This document shows, one piece after another, positions 1 to 9,254 of a DNA stretch of 64,000 nucleotides (the first letter of the stretch is position 1; every line of letters starts with the position of its first letter). This stretch comes from Pseudomonas chlororaphis (GTDB taxonomy: Bacteria; Pseudomonadota; Gammaproteobacteria; Pseudomonadales; Pseudomonadaceae). Position numbers and translations under genes: made by a program. The notes below the pieces were generated by a model. That model was not told the DNA's origin and made no database searches. It worked only from the letters and a program-made list of their open reading frames with translations. Location of the stretch: positions 620,001-684,000 of the forward strand of contig NZ_MOAL01000001.1 of assembly GCF_003731765.1 (NCBI RefSeq), given 5' to 3'.

Positions 1-898
1 TGAGCGGCAGGCGAAACCAGATCAGCCCCGCCAAGTGTGGTGGAGGATCCTTGCGTAATTCCAGGGCCAGGGTTGCCAGTTGCCGGGGGTCAGCCATGAG
101 CTCCTGACGTTCACCGGCCTGCTCGATGGCCACTTCGCTTTCCACCAGGGGCGCGCCTTCGGTGTTCGACAGCAAGGCCACGCCGTAGGCCGGCAAGGCC
201 AGGTAGAAGGGTTTATCGGTGACCTTGCTCCAGGCCTGGGCCCACTGCCGGGCCTGGCCGGGTTCGAACAGCCCCAGGCGCGGGTCGCTCACCGCATGCA
301 CCTGCAGCACGCTGCTGTCCACCGTGGCCAGCAGCGCCGGCAGCTCACGGCTACCAAGCCAGGACGGCAAGGCGGTGATGCTCAGGGCCAAGGTGCTCGG
401 CAGGCGGTTGCGCAACTGGGCCAGAAAGGCCTGGTAACCCGGCAGCCGGGCAACCCCCGCGTCATGGTCGATTTCCAGCCCGGCCAGGGTCAGGCCCTGG
501 GCTTGCCAGTCGGCCAGCAGTAGCTGGATCTGCGTGTTGATCTGGTCCTGGTCCAGGGCCGGCAGTTGGCCGTCGAGGCGCACCACGGCGATCAGCGGGC
601 GGCCGTCGGCCTTGAGCAACTGGGCATCGATCCGTGCCCGGCTCCACCCCGCCTTGGGAAAGGCCTGCAAGGCCAGGACGCGCAACGTGGAAAAGTCCTC
701 GCGGCTGTGCGCCAGCGCCTCGCGATGGGCGTCTTTCCACTGGCGCTGCCAGACATACACCTGCTGATCCAGGGGCGGCGCGGCCCGCTGCTCACAGCCA
801 TTGAGCAGCAGCACGCCCAGCAGCAGCGCGGCGAAACGAATACCGGCTGAGGCTAATCGCGAGTGCGGCCCCTGGAGGCAAAAAACCCCTCGGCTCAC
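1..898 (-). CDS. DUF3142-type lipoprotein, 3' end outside window
   Basis: The reading frame is open from a GTG at 898 to the window edge, so about 299 residues are visible and the C-terminus is missing. I chose this GTG because it overlaps the stop of the upstream gene (GTGA), the usual coupling in an operon, and because it gives a complete lipoprotein signal: a hydrophobic run at residues 22-32 followed by L-N-G-C with Cys35 as the lipidated residue. The rest is soluble and alpha/beta-like, with a run (VVRLDGQLPALD, then GLEIDHDAG) that resembles DUF3142 proteins of pseudomonads, a family related to TIM-barrel glycoside hydrolases. The family assignment is from memory of the pattern. The biochemical role is unknown. 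Confidence 0.7.
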   Translation of the reverse strand, partial: MSRGVFCLQGPHSRLASAGIRFAALLLGVLLLNGCEQRAAPPLDQQVYVWQRQWKDAHREALAHSREDFSTLRVLALQAFPKAGWSRARIDAQLLKADGRPLIAVVRLDGQLPALDQDQINTQIQLLLADWQAQGLTLAGLEIDHDAGVARLPGYQAFLAQLRNRLPSTLALSITALPSWLGSRELPALLATVDSSVLQVHAVSDPRLGLFEPGQARQWAQAWSKVTDKPFYLALPAYGVALLSNTEGAPLVESEVAIEQAGERQELMADPRQLATLALELRKDPPPHLAGLIWFRLPL

Positions 899-1215
899 GG
901 CGTGCACCACGTGGTCACATCCCGCGGATTGAACCCCGGGCAACGGGCGTCTTTGCCGATCAGCCGGTACGGGGTTTCAGGGGCGTAAGAGAAATAGAAA
1001 TAGTGCTGCCGGTCTTCACCGTACAGCCAGTAATTGCTGGAGCCCTGGTTGATCACCGTGGGCTCGAAGGTCCAGATCGACGACTCCGGCGGAATGAAAT
1101 TGGAGCGCTCGACCAACAGTTGCCAGGCGTTGGACAGCACCGGGGTCAGGCCCCCCAACAGCACGACGCCCAAGGCCGGGACAAGCATCCATGCACGCAA
1201 CCATCGAGTGTTCAT
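895..1215 (-). CDS. small exported or membrane-anchored protein of unknown function
   Basis: A 106-residue protein with one hydrophobic segment near the N-terminus (about residues 9-28), which is either a signal peptide or an anchor. The remainder is rich in Tyr and Trp and has two Cys near the C-terminus (ARCPGF and TWCTP) that could form a disulphide in the periplasm. It starts at an ATG preceded by GGGGCC. Its stop codon overlaps the GTG start of the DUF3142-type lipoprotein gene, so the two are probably translated together. I do not recognise a named family. Confidence 0.6.
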   Translation of the reverse strand: MNTRWLRAWMLVPALGVVLLGGLTPVLSNAWQLLVERSNFIPPESSIWTFEPTVINQGSSNYWLYGEDRQHYFYFSYAPETPYRLIGKDARCPGFNPRDVTTWCTP

Positions 1216-1254
1216 CAGGCCCCATCCACCGGACTTGCAGTTTTTTTCTGAAAA

Positions 1255-1294
1255 AAAACCGCGCTCGTGCGTCTATAGCCCAAGCCGCGGTTTT
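1255..1294. other. inverted repeat in the leader of the 73-residue protein gene
   Basis: AAAACCGCG at 1255-1263 pairs perfectly with CGCGGTTTT at 1286-1294 across a 22-nt loop. The 3' arm ends only a few bases before the GGAGGG ribosome-binding site of the gene at 1306. On the plus strand it looks like a terminator-type hairpin directly abutting a ribosome-binding site. It could also terminate transcripts from elsewhere. Confidence 0.45.
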
Positions 1295-1305
1295 CTGGAG
1301 GGCAA

Positions 1306-1527
1306 ATGGTACCGGATAAAGCGATCGCCCAAGCAACATTGGATCTGTACCTCGATGTCTTGCAGCGGGTCGACCAGCACCTGGCAGACACCCTGCCGCA
1401 CCTCGACGACGGGCAGGCCAGGGCCTACAAGCTAGCGACGGGCAAGGTGATGGGCGAGATCATCGAGGCTTTTCTCAACCCGCTCATCCGGCAACACCCC
1501 GAACTCAAGCCCGAGCAACTGGATTGA
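1306..1527 (+). CDS. small conserved-type cytoplasmic protein, unknown function
   Basis: A 73-residue protein with no signal peptide or membrane segment, predicted almost entirely helical, with acidic and hydrophobic residues alternating (LYLDVLQRVDQHLADTL). A strong ribosome-binding site, GGAGGG, sits 3 nt before the ATG, which supports real translation. It stands alone between the divergent lipoprotein pair and the sigma-factor gene. I recognise no family. The leader hairpin at 1255-1294 may influence its expression. Confidence 0.6.
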   Translation: MVPDKAIAQATLDLYLDVLQRVDQHLADTLPHLDDGQARAYKLATGKVMGEIIEAFLNPLIRQHPELKPEQLD

Positions 1528-1565
1528 CATGGAGAACGCCGTTCAGCGCACGCCGGAACGACTCA

Positions 1566-1584
1566 ATTGATAATGCTTATCAAT
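1566..1584. promoter_or_regulatory. Fur box upstream of the ECF sigma factor gene
   Basis: ATTGATAATGCTTATCAAT is a 19-bp near-perfect palindrome that matches the Fur consensus (GATAATGATAATCATTATC) well. It lies about 60 bp before the sigma-factor start codon, the usual place for Fur control of FecI/PvdS-type sigma factors. It predicts repression of the sigma gene, and hence of the downstream uptake genes, when iron is sufficient. Confidence 0.8.
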
Positions 1585-1643
1585 CAAAGTAAAGTCGCGA
1601 ACCGCTGCCCATTGGCTCCATTTTCAGAGCGTTCATTCATTTC

Positions 1644-2150
1644 ATGGCCGAGCCAGGTACCAAGCTGGAAATCTACCTCGCCAACCGCAAGGCGTTGGTG
1701 GACTACGCCGCGCCGATCGTAGGCGGGCGCGCACAAGCCGAGGACGTGGTCCAGGATGCCTGGTTGCGTTTCGACGGCCGCGACGCCAGTCCGATCCAGC
1801 AGCCGGTGGCGTACCTGTATCGGATCGTGCGCAACCTGGCCGTGGACCTGACCCGACGCCTGCACACCGACAAATACCAGGCGGATGGCGCCGAGTTGCT
1901 GGCCACCCTGCCCGCCGACACGCCATCCCCCGAACACCAGCTGTACCACCAGGATGAACTGCGACAATTGGAATCGGCCATGGCCCAGTTGCCTGAACGC
2001 ACACGGATCGCCTTCGAGATGCACCGCCTGGGTGGCTGCACCCTGCAGCAGGTGGCCAATCACCTGGGCGTCTCCATCGGCCTGGTCCACCAACTGGTGC
2101 GCACCGCCCTCACCCATTGCGCCGAACAACTGGGCGAAGACGATGACTGA
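1644..2150 (+). CDS. FecI-type ECF RNA polymerase sigma factor
   Basis: 168 residues, the normal length for iron-starvation ECF sigma factors. Region 2 spans about residues 8-75 (YAAPIVGGRAQAEDVVQDAWLRF, then the -10 recognition helix). Region 4 spans about 110-160 with the helix-turn-helix TLQQVANHLGVSIGLVHQLV. It should direct RNA polymerase to the receptor-protease-ABC genes downstream when the receptor signals substrate. The ribosome-binding site is weak. A Fur box precedes it at 1566-1584. The fecR-like gene starts 8 bp before its stop codon, so sigma and anti-sigma factor are translationally coupled. Confidence 0.9.
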   Translation: MAEPGTKLEIYLANRKALVDYAAPIVGGRAQAEDVVQDAWLRFDGRDASPIQQPVAYLYRIVRNLAVDLTRRLHTDKYQADGAELLATLPADTPSPEHQLYHQDELRQLESAMAQLPERTRIAFEMHRLGGCTLQQVANHLGVSIGLVHQLVRTALTHCAEQLGEDDD

Positions 2151-3189
2151 TGCGACACTGGCGCCCCCCGACACCACGGACCGCACTGTGCCAATGAAGG
2201 CCCCCCTCGCCCAGGACCCCGTCTGGAATACCGCCCTGGACTGGCTTGAACGGGTGCAACAACGCCCGCAGGACAGCGCCTTGCTGGCCGCCTGCCAAGC
2301 CTGGCAGGCCGAATCCCCGGCCCACGCCAAAGCCTGGCGCAAGGCCGAACGCATCTGGCGGCTCAGTGGCGAACTGCCGCCGCAGTTCAGCGAACAATGG
2401 TCAGCCGACAACCTGCCGCCGCCCCAACCCGTGGTGCTCAGCCCGCCGGCCAAGCCTCGGGCCAACCGCCGCCGACGCACCTGGGTCGGTGCCGCCCTGG
2501 CCGCGAGCCTGGTGCTGGCGGTGTTGCCCACCACCACCCAATGGCGCGCGGACTACAGCAGCCAAGTCGGTGAAATTCGCCAGGTCCAGCTCAGCGACGG
2601 CAGCCTGGTGACCCTCGGCAGCGACAGCGCCCTGGCCGATCACTTCGATGGCGGCGCCCGCAATGTCGAGCTGCTGCGTGGCGAAGCGTATTTCGAGGTG
2701 CGCCCGGACCCGACCCGGCCCTTTACCGTCAAGGCCGGCAGCGCAGCAGTGCGGGTCACCGGCACCGCCTTCGATGTGCGCCTCGACGACCACCGCACCC
2801 AGGTGGCGGTGACCCATGGTTCGGTCAAGCTCAGCGACCAGCGCTTGCATGCCCCGGAACTGGACACTGCGCTGCGCGCCGGCGACCAGGTGCGCCTGGA
2901 CTACACGGCCGCCACCTTGCAACGCAGCCGTTTGCAAGCCAGCCAGGTGGCCAGTTGGCGCCAGCAGCAACTGATCGCCAACGACCTGAGCATCGGCGAG
3001 TTGGTGGAACAGCTGCGGCGCTATCACCGTGGCCTGATCCTGCTACCGGACAGCTCCCTGGCCGGGGAAACCGTCACCGGCGTCTACGACCTGCGCGACC
3101 CCCAGGCCGCGTTGCGCGCCATCGTCCAGGCCCACGGCGGCCAGCTCAAGGTGACCAGCGCCTACCTGTGGATTGTTTCACGCCCCTAA
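2143..3189 (+). CDS. FecR-type anti-sigma factor / inner-membrane signal transducer
   Basis: 348 residues from the ATG at 2143. This start overlaps the sigma gene and is preferred to in-frame upstream codons that lie deep inside that gene. The cytoplasmic DUF4880-type N-terminus (WLERVQQRPQD) is followed by a basic stretch (ANRRRR) and a single membrane helix at about residues 113-130. A periplasmic FecR domain follows (GEIRQVQLSDGSLVTLGSDSA; VRVTGTAFDVR), then a C-terminal STN-like domain (DLSIGELVEQL) that should contact the signalling domain of the receptor. Known FecR proteins hold the sigma factor and are cleaved stepwise after receptor contact. Confidence 0.9.
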   Translation: MTDATLAPPDTTDRTVPMKAPLAQDPVWNTALDWLERVQQRPQDSALLAACQAWQAESPAHAKAWRKAERIWRLSGELPPQFSEQWSADNLPPPQPVVLSPPAKPRANRRRRTWVGAALAASLVLAVLPTTTQWRADYSSQVGEIRQVQLSDGSLVTLGSDSALADHFDGGARNVELLRGEAYFEVRPDPTRPFTVKAGSAAVRVTGTAFDVRLDDHRTQVAVTHGSVKLSDQRLHAPELDTALRAGDQVRLDYTAATLQRSRLQASQVASWRQQQLIANDLSIGELVEQLRRYHRGLILLPDSSLAGETVTGVYDLRDPQAALRAIVQAHGGQLKVTSAYLWIVSRP

Positions 3190-3397
3190 GCCTCTAGGGC
3201 CTCACGCCAAACCACCCTGAACGGCGAGGGCCAAACCTCGCCGTGACACCTCTCGAACCGCTCTACAGGGCCATCTGAGCGGCGTCTTCCCCGCACAAAC
3301 GCCCCTTCCCTCTGCGAACTCCGAGCCGGGCAAAAAATTATTTTGCCTATTTTCTGAAAATTTCCTGAAGCACTGCGTCATTTGCCTACGACGCATT

Positions 3398-3412
3398 TGA
3401 GATGCGTTCTCA
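3398..3412. promoter_or_regulatory. Fur-like palindrome upstream of the TonB-dependent receptor
   Basis: TGAGATGCGTTCTCA (arms TGAGA and TCTCA, 5-nt centre) fits the 7-1-7 core of a Fur site and lies about 50 bp before the receptor start. If real, Fur acts on the receptor promoter directly as well as through the sigma factor. The match is weaker than the box at 1566. Confidence 0.5.
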
Positions 3413-3460
3413 TTCTGTTTTGCGTGCGCATTTTTGCGGTGCTCTGGGGAGTAGTTTCGG

Positions 3461-6400
3461 ATGACCATTGCCAAGCCGGCGTCTTTGAATTCGCCGTCTG
3501 ATTCCACCTTGTTCAGCCGTATCAGCCTGCAACTGGGGGCCGTCGGCCTGGCCAGCGTGCTGTTGAGTACCTCGCTGCAAGCGGCCGAGACCAGCGCTGT
3601 GGTCCCGGTCAGCCAGCGCCTGGAGCAACGCTTCACGTTCGACATCCCGGCCCAGTCCCTGGCTGGCGCGCTGATCGCTTTCGGTCAACAGGCCGGGATC
3701 CAGATCAGCACCGACAGCGCCCTGCTGCGCAACCGTGAGTCCCTTGGCGCCCACGGCCAGCTGTCAGCCCAGAGCGCGCTGATCGACCTGCTGCACGGCA
3801 GCGGCGTGCGCTGGCGCCTGAACCCGGCGGCCGACACCCTGACCCTGGAAGAAATCCCCGAGACCGAGGCCAGCCGCCAAAGCACCAGCGAGGTCATGGT
3901 CACGGAAAACATCGTGGTCCTCGGCACCCCGCCCGAGGCCAGCTTCATGGGCCAGACGGTGATCGACCGCAAGGCCATCGAAGCCTTCCCCGGGGCCAAC
4001 GGTGACATCACCACGCTGCTGCAGATGCACCCCAGCGTGAAGTTCAGCGCCGATCAGAAAAGCTCCAACACCGCCGGGGAAATCGACCCGGCGGACATCA
4101 GCATCAACGGCGCCAAGTACTACCAGAACAACTTCATGATCGACGGGATCAGCATCAACAACGACCTGGACCCCGGCAGCCATACCTGGAACGACTACAA
4201 CAGCCAGGAAGGCCTGCCCAGTCGTTCCCACGGCATTGCCCTGGACGCGGACCAGCTGGAGTCGGTGAAGGTCTACGACAGCAACGTGCCGGCCGAATTC
4301 GGGGGGTTCAACGGTGGCGTGGTAGACGCCATCACCCGCCGCCCCACCGAAGACCTGCACGGCAAGGTGTCCATGAGCATGACCCGCTCGGCCTGGACCA
4401 ACTTCCATATCGCCGATGATCAACGCACCGCCTTCGAGCAATCGACCAACTCGCAGAACCAGCCAAACTTCGAGAAGTTCACCTACAAGGCCACGGTCGA
4501 AGGCCATCTCACCGAAAATTTCGGCTTGATGGCCAACTTCTCGCGCAAGACCTCGCTGATCCCGTTGAACGCCTATGACAATGGGTTCAACAGTGCGGCC
4601 GACTCAGAAAAGCGCGATCAAAAAAGGCAGATCGACAACTTCGTGCTCAAGGCGTTCTGGAACCCCAACGAGCGCCTGGAAACCCGCATAAGCCTGATGC
4701 ACGCGCCCCAGGAAGGTCAGTATTACCGCGACAACGCACGCGACTCCGGCATGCAGATCCATCAAGGCGGCTACCAGGGTTCGTTCCAGGCCATCTGGCT
4801 CGGCGACCAGGCCACCTATACCCACAAGCTGGCGTATACCAACCTGGAAAGCTCGCGTGCGTCCGACGCCAACGTTTACAAGACGTGGCGCTGGTCTCAG
4901 GACAAGAACTGGGGCAACCCGACCCGTAACGGCGCACTCAGTGCGGCCGCCACCAGTAACGAAGGGGGCATGGGCGACCTGAACCAGACTCAGGTCGGAG
5001 GCACCTACAGCCTCAAGGCCGACTGGCTGCCAGTCACCACCTTTGGCATCACCCACAAGCTGCAGACCGGGCTGGAGCTGTCCCAGCAGACCGCTACCTA
5101 CGAACGTCCCGAAGATGCCTGGACCGCGACCACCGTAGTGAGCACCAACTACACCGGCACCCAGACCTGTAACACCGTCGGTGGCGGCCTGGACTCGGAG
5201 TACTGCTCGATCAGTACTAACGCCGTGGGGACGCCGGTTCGCCAGTACCTGCGCATGCTCAACTACTACCGCGAGGGAAGCATTGAGCTGACGGAGCGCA
5301 AGTACGCCCTGTTCGCTCAGGACGAGATCCAGCTGGGCAAGCTGACCCTGCGCCCGGGCCTGCGTTTTGACGGCGACGACTACATGGACAAAAAGACCCT
5401 GGCGCCGCGCTTCTCTGCCGAGTACGACGTGTTTGCCGACCGCTCCACGGTGCTGACCGGCGGCCTCAACCGTTACTACGGGCGCAACCTGTTCATCTAT
5501 CGCCTGGCCGATGGCCGAGAGTCCCTGCGCTGGCGCCGTAGCCGCGCGGTTTCGGGTGCCACCAACATTCCCGTGTTCGGTGATTGGGTGAACTACGGCG
5601 TCGACGAAAACTCGTTCCGCCAATTGGACATCCCCTACGACGACGAAGTGATGCTGGGCATTAGCCAGCGCTTTCTCGACACCACCTTCGACCTCAAGTA
5701 CATCCATCGCGAAGGCCGCGACCAGGTGGTGCGTTCCCGGGCACGCAACCTCGACCTGGCCGATGGCGACGGCAGCGGCACCGTCGCCAACTACTACACC
5801 TACTCCAACCTGGGCCGCAGCGAGAGCGACAACATCACCCTGACCATCAGCCCCGACTGGCGCCTGACCGGTCTGGGGACCACGACCTCGATGCAGGCAG
5901 CCTTCGACTGGAACCGCACCCGCAGCACCCACTCCGACTACCAGGACACCCTGTCGGCCACGGAAGTGGATGACACCGATGTGCTTTACGACGGCAAGGT
6001 CACCGCCTACAGCGACCTGCCATCCGGCGACTTCAACCGCCCCTGGACCGCCCGCCTGACCACCATCACCGAGGTCCCAGCGCTGCACCTGACCTGGAGC
6101 AACTTCTTCCGCTACCGCGGCGCCTACAAGCAGATCGTCAACACCGGCGACACCACCATCCTGCCCACCAACGGTTACCTCACCGAATACGACGTCTACG
6201 AAGCCGCCACGGTGAAAGCCGCGCCGACCTGGGACACCCGGCTCTACTGGGAACTGCCCACCGCCGACGAACAGGCCATGTTCGTCGCCGTGGACGTGAC
6301 CAACGTCATGGACAAGGTCTCGCCCATCGTCAGCTACAGCGGCAGCACCAGTTATGAAATCGGCCGCCAGTACTGGCTGGAGGTCGGCTACCGCTTCTGA
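3461..6400 (+). CDS. TonB-dependent outer-membrane transducer/receptor
   Basis: 979 residues. A signal peptide ends near SLQAAE (about residue 45). An STN signalling domain occupies about 52-120 (FDIPAQSLAGALIAFGQQAG), so the receptor reports occupancy to the FecR protein encoded just upstream. A TonB-box-like run (TENIVVLG) precedes the plug at about 150-285 (ADISINGAKYYQNNFMIDGIS; PAEFGGFNGGVVDA). The long barrel ends in Phe (VGYRF), the usual outer-membrane insertion signal. One predicted extracellular loop carries a Cys pair (QTCN...EYCS). The large size and the M16-protease and SbmA-like neighbours suggest a protein or peptide ligand rather than a small siderophore, as in FusA and YddB. 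The ligand is inferred, not shown. Confidence 0.9.
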   Translation: MTIAKPASLNSPSDSTLFSRISLQLGAVGLASVLLSTSLQAAETSAVVPVSQRLEQRFTFDIPAQSLAGALIAFGQQAGIQISTDSALLRNRESLGAHGQLSAQSALIDLLHGSGVRWRLNPAADTLTLEEIPETEASRQSTSEVMVTENIVVLGTPPEASFMGQTVIDRKAIEAFPGANGDITTLLQMHPSVKFSADQKSSNTAGEIDPADISINGAKYYQNNFMIDGISINNDLDPGSHTWNDYNSQEGLPSRSHGIALDADQLESVKVYDSNVPAEFGGFNGGVVDAITRRPTEDLHGKVSMSMTRSAWTNFHIADDQRTAFEQSTNSQNQPNFEKFTYKATVEGHLTENFGLMANFSRKTSLIPLNAYDNGFNSAADSEKRDQKRQIDNFVLKAFWNPNERLETRISLMHAPQEGQYYRDNARDSGMQIHQGGYQGSFQAIWLGDQATYTHKLAYTNLESSRASDANVYKTWRWSQDKNWGNPTRNGALSAAATSNEGGMGDLNQTQVGGTYSLKADWLPVTTFGITHKLQTGLELSQQTATYERPEDAWTATTVVSTNYTGTQTCNTVGGGLDSEYCSISTNAVGTPVRQYLRMLNYYREGSIELTERKYALFAQDEIQLGKLTLRPGLRFDGDDYMDKKTLAPRFSAEYDVFADRSTVLTGGLNRYYGRNLFIYRLADGRESLRWRRSRAVSGATNIPVFGDWVNYGVDENSFRQLDIPYDDEVMLGISQRFLDTTFDLKYIHREGRDQVVRSRARNLDLADGDGSGTVANYYTYSNLGRSESDNITLTISPDWRLTGLGTTTSMQAAFDWNRTRSTHSDYQDTLSATEVDDTDVLYDGKVTAYSDLPSGDFNRPWTARLTTITEVPALHLTWSNFFRYRGAYKQIVNTGDTTILPTNGYLTEYDVYEAATVKAAPTWDTRLYWELPTADEQAMFVAVDVTNVMDKVSPIVSYSGSTSYEIGRQYWLEVGYRF

Positions 6401-6470
6401 CCCGACGCCCTTGCAGAGCTGACAACCATAAGTCAGCCCCAACCCTTTGTGTGATTAGCCCGAGACCCTT

Positions 6471-9254
6471 ATGTCCAAGAACCTCTTCACCGGCCTGCTC
6501 GGCCTGCTGTTGCTGACGGCGTGCGCCTCGCACACACCGCGCACTTCCTTCCAGTGGGACGACCGCCTGCAACGCGGCACCCTGGCCAACGGCTTCGAAT
6601 ACTGGTTGCTGGCCGATCCGGCGGCCAAGGGCCGGGTGGACATGCGCCTGCTGGTGCAGGCTGGGTCGGTGGATGAGAGCCCGGAGCAGATTGGCAACGC
6701 CCACCTGCTGGAACACATGGCCTTCTATCAGCGCGGCCAATTGCCCGGCACGGTGCGCCAGACCTTGCTCGGTGCCGGCTGGAAACAGGGGATGAATTTC
6801 AACGCGGTGACCAGCAACGACCGCACCCAGTACTTGCTCAGCCCCGCCGCCGGCAACCAGCAACTGGAGCTGAGCCTGCAAGTGCTGGCGACCATCGCCG
6901 GCCCGGCGGATTTCAACGCCGCCGACCTGGCCCGGGAACGGCCCATCGTGCTCGAAGAGTGGCGCGGCGGCCTGGGTGTGGCGCAACGCATGAACGAGCA
7001 GCGCCGTGACGCCCAGCGAGCCGGCTCGCGTTACGTCGGCCACCCGCCCATCGGCAGCCAGCAAGGCATCGAGAGCGCCCAATTGGAGAGCCTCAAGCGC
7101 TTCCATCAGGACTGGTACCAGGCCAGCAACATGCGCCTGATCATCGTCGGCGACGTCGACCCCAAAGCCCTGGCCCAGCGCATCGAACACTGGTTCGGCT
7201 CGCTTCCGGCCACCCGCTCGCCAGCCCGGGACTACCTTGACCTGCCCCTCGATCGGCAATTGAAGATCATCCAGTTGCAAGACAGCCAGAGCGGCGGCAG
7301 CAACGTGGCGCTGATGTTCCGCTTCCAGGAGTCGGACACCCGCGGCCAGGACGCGGCCGCCGCCCGGGAGCGCCTGATCACACGCCTGACCCTGAGCCTG
7401 GTCCAGCAGCAACTGGGCCGCCAGGCTCGCCAGGAGCACTCTGCGGTGCGCAGCCTGACGGTGCAGAAACACCAGATCGGCCAGCAGTCCACGGTCCTCG
7501 CCATTGGCGCCGGGGTCAGCGCCAGCGGCCACGAGCAGGGCCTGCAACGGCTGCTGGAAGAGGTCGCCCGGTTGCGCCAGCACGGTTTCAACCCCCAGCA
7601 CTTGCAGGAACAGAAGGACAGCCTGCGCGTCATCGCCCAACGCATGCTGGACAAAGGCGACGACCGCGACTTCGCCGACTGGGTACGGCGCCTGAACGAC
7701 GCCTCTCTGCAGCAGCACCAGGTGCTGCGCCCGAGCACCATTGCCCGCAACACCCTGGAGTTGCTGGACAGCATTCAGGTGGAAGACCTCAACCAACGCT
7801 TTATCCGCTGGACCGACCAGCAAGACCGCGTCCTGCAATACCAGGCCCCGGGCCTGACGCCAGTGCAATTGCCGAGCCGGGAACACGTCGAAGCGTCCAT
7901 CCAGCACTGGCAGCAACAGGACCTGGCGGTGGCCCTGCCGATCATCAAGCAAAACGCCGACCTGCCCACCTTGAGCCCTGCGCCAAACAGCGGCCAGGTC
8001 GTCGCCACCCAACGCTTCGACGCCGAGCAGGTGGAGCACTGGCAACTGAGCAACGGCGACCGCCTGGTCTGGCTCAAGCGCCCGGGCGCCGACGGCAAGG
8101 CCCAGTTGCGCATCGACTCGGGGGCCGGCTACCTGGCCCAGGGCCTGATCCCCTGGCAGGCCCAGGCCGCCGCCCAACTGGTGGGCCAAAGCACCCCGCC
8201 GGGCTGGAGCGAAGCCCAACTGACCCGCTGGCGCAGCACCCACGGCGTGCAATTGAGCCTGGACAGCCAGGCCCGGCGCCTGACCTTCAGCGGCCAGAGC
8301 GCCGTGGAGCAACTGCCGCAACTGCTGGGCCTGTACCGCAGTTGGCAGAGCCAGGCCAGCATCAGCCAGGAAGCCGTGGAGGACAGCCTCAACAGCCTGG
8401 CCGATAGCCTGGCGCGGCAGACCGACAGCATCAGCAGCCGCCAGGGCCAGGCCTTGAGCGAGCTGCGTTTTGCCCCGCAGCCGAGCATCACCCCAACGCC
8501 GGAGCAACTGACCCAGGTCAGCAGCGAAGACCTGCTCGAACAGTGGCAACGCATAAGCCGCAGCCCAGTGACCTACTACGTGATGGCGGACTTGGATGCC
8601 GAGCGCCTGCGGACCTGGGTCAGCCAGGAACTGGCAGGCATCCCCCGCGGGCCGGCACTCTCGGCGCCTCTGACCCAGGCCCTGCCCGGCACCCGCCAGC
8701 AAACCCTGGCCATCGCCCTGGAACCCCGGGCCAGCCTGACCAGCTTCAGCTTCAGCCAACACCCCTGGAGCCCGGCCGATGCCGCCGGGGTCTCGCTGCT
8801 CGGCAAGCTGCTGGTGGAAGACCTCAAGGCCCAACTGCGGGGTGAAGCCAGTGGCGTCTACAAGCTGAGCTTCGAGACGGAACTGAGCCAGGACCAGCAG
8901 CGCATCGAAAGCCGCCTGGCATTCACCACCGACCCACGGCGTCAGGATGAGCTCTGGCAGTTGGCGCGCAAGGTCTTCGCCGAACTGCCCCAGCGCCTGG
9001 ATGAGCAACGTATCGCGCCCCTGCGCAAAGCCTTCGAGAGCCAGGAAAAACTGCGCCGCGACGACCCGCAGACCCAGCTGCATCGCCTGATCCTCAGTGA
9101 GCGTGCCTACGCCGACCCGCGCTACCTGAGCCAGCAACAGCAACTGCCCCAGGCCCTGCAACTGCCGGCCCTCAAAGCCCTGGCCAAGGTCGTGTGGAAC
9201 CCCGCCAACCTGCGTCAGCAACGCCTGCTGCCGGCCCCTGAGGCGCAACCATGA
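6471..9254 (+). CDS. M16 family zinc metalloprotease lipoprotein (PqqL/FusC-like)
   Basis: 927 residues, the size of two-repeat M16 proteases. The signal ends in the lipobox L-T-A-C with Cys18. Ala at +2 suggests sorting to the outer membrane, facing the periplasm. The inverted zinc motif HxxEH is H78-L-L-E81-H82, and the distal Glu ligand is in the VLEEW run at about residue 162. The second half is the degenerate, non-metal M16 repeat. Known relatives FusC (Pectobacterium) and PqqL (E. coli) cut imported iron-containing or host proteins in the periplasm. Its stop overlaps the next start (ATGA). It probably processes the cargo of the receptor. Confidence 0.88.
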   Translation: MSKNLFTGLLGLLLLTACASHTPRTSFQWDDRLQRGTLANGFEYWLLADPAAKGRVDMRLLVQAGSVDESPEQIGNAHLLEHMAFYQRGQLPGTVRQTLLGAGWKQGMNFNAVTSNDRTQYLLSPAAGNQQLELSLQVLATIAGPADFNAADLARERPIVLEEWRGGLGVAQRMNEQRRDAQRAGSRYVGHPPIGSQQGIESAQLESLKRFHQDWYQASNMRLIIVGDVDPKALAQRIEHWFGSLPATRSPARDYLDLPLDRQLKIIQLQDSQSGGSNVALMFRFQESDTRGQDAAAARERLITRLTLSLVQQQLGRQARQEHSAVRSLTVQKHQIGQQSTVLAIGAGVSASGHEQGLQRLLEEVARLRQHGFNPQHLQEQKDSLRVIAQRMLDKGDDRDFADWVRRLNDASLQQHQVLRPSTIARNTLELLDSIQVEDLNQRFIRWTDQQDRVLQYQAPGLTPVQLPSREHVEASIQHWQQQDLAVALPIIKQNADLPTLSPAPNSGQVVATQRFDAEQVEHWQLSNGDRLVWLKRPGADGKAQLRIDSGAGYLAQGLIPWQAQAAAQLVGQSTPPGWSEAQLTRWRSTHGVQLSLDSQARRLTFSGQSAVEQLPQLLGLYRSWQSQASISQEAVEDSLNSLADSLARQTDSISSRQGQALSELRFAPQPSITPTPEQLTQVSSEDLLEQWQRISRSPVTYYVMADLDAERLRTWVSQELAGIPRGPALSAPLTQALPGTRQQTLAIALEPRASLTSFSFSQHPWSPADAAGVSLLGKLLVEDLKAQLRGEASGVYKLSFETELSQDQQRIESRLAFTTDPRRQDELWQLARKVFAELPQRLDEQRIAPLRKAFESQEKLRRDDPQTQLHRLILSERAYADPRYLSQQQQLPQALQLPALKALAKVVWNPANLRQQRLLPAPEAQP

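Noticed and set aside
3461..6400. Classification of the receptor as a ferric citrate or pyoverdine receptor
   Set aside because: The STN domain only shows a signalling role. The M16 protease and SbmA-like neighbours argue against a simple siderophore receptor, and no siderophore genes are present.
4604..6442. 612-codon open frame antisense to the TonB receptor gene
   Set aside because: Same GC-skew artefact. The plus-strand receptor has signal peptide, plug and terminal Phe.
6330..9248. 972-codon open frame antisense to the M16 protease gene
   Set aside because: High third-position GC keeps the opposite frame open. The translation is low-complexity (Gln, Leu, Ala, Gly), has no ribosome-binding site, and the plus-strand protein has clear zinc-protease motifs.
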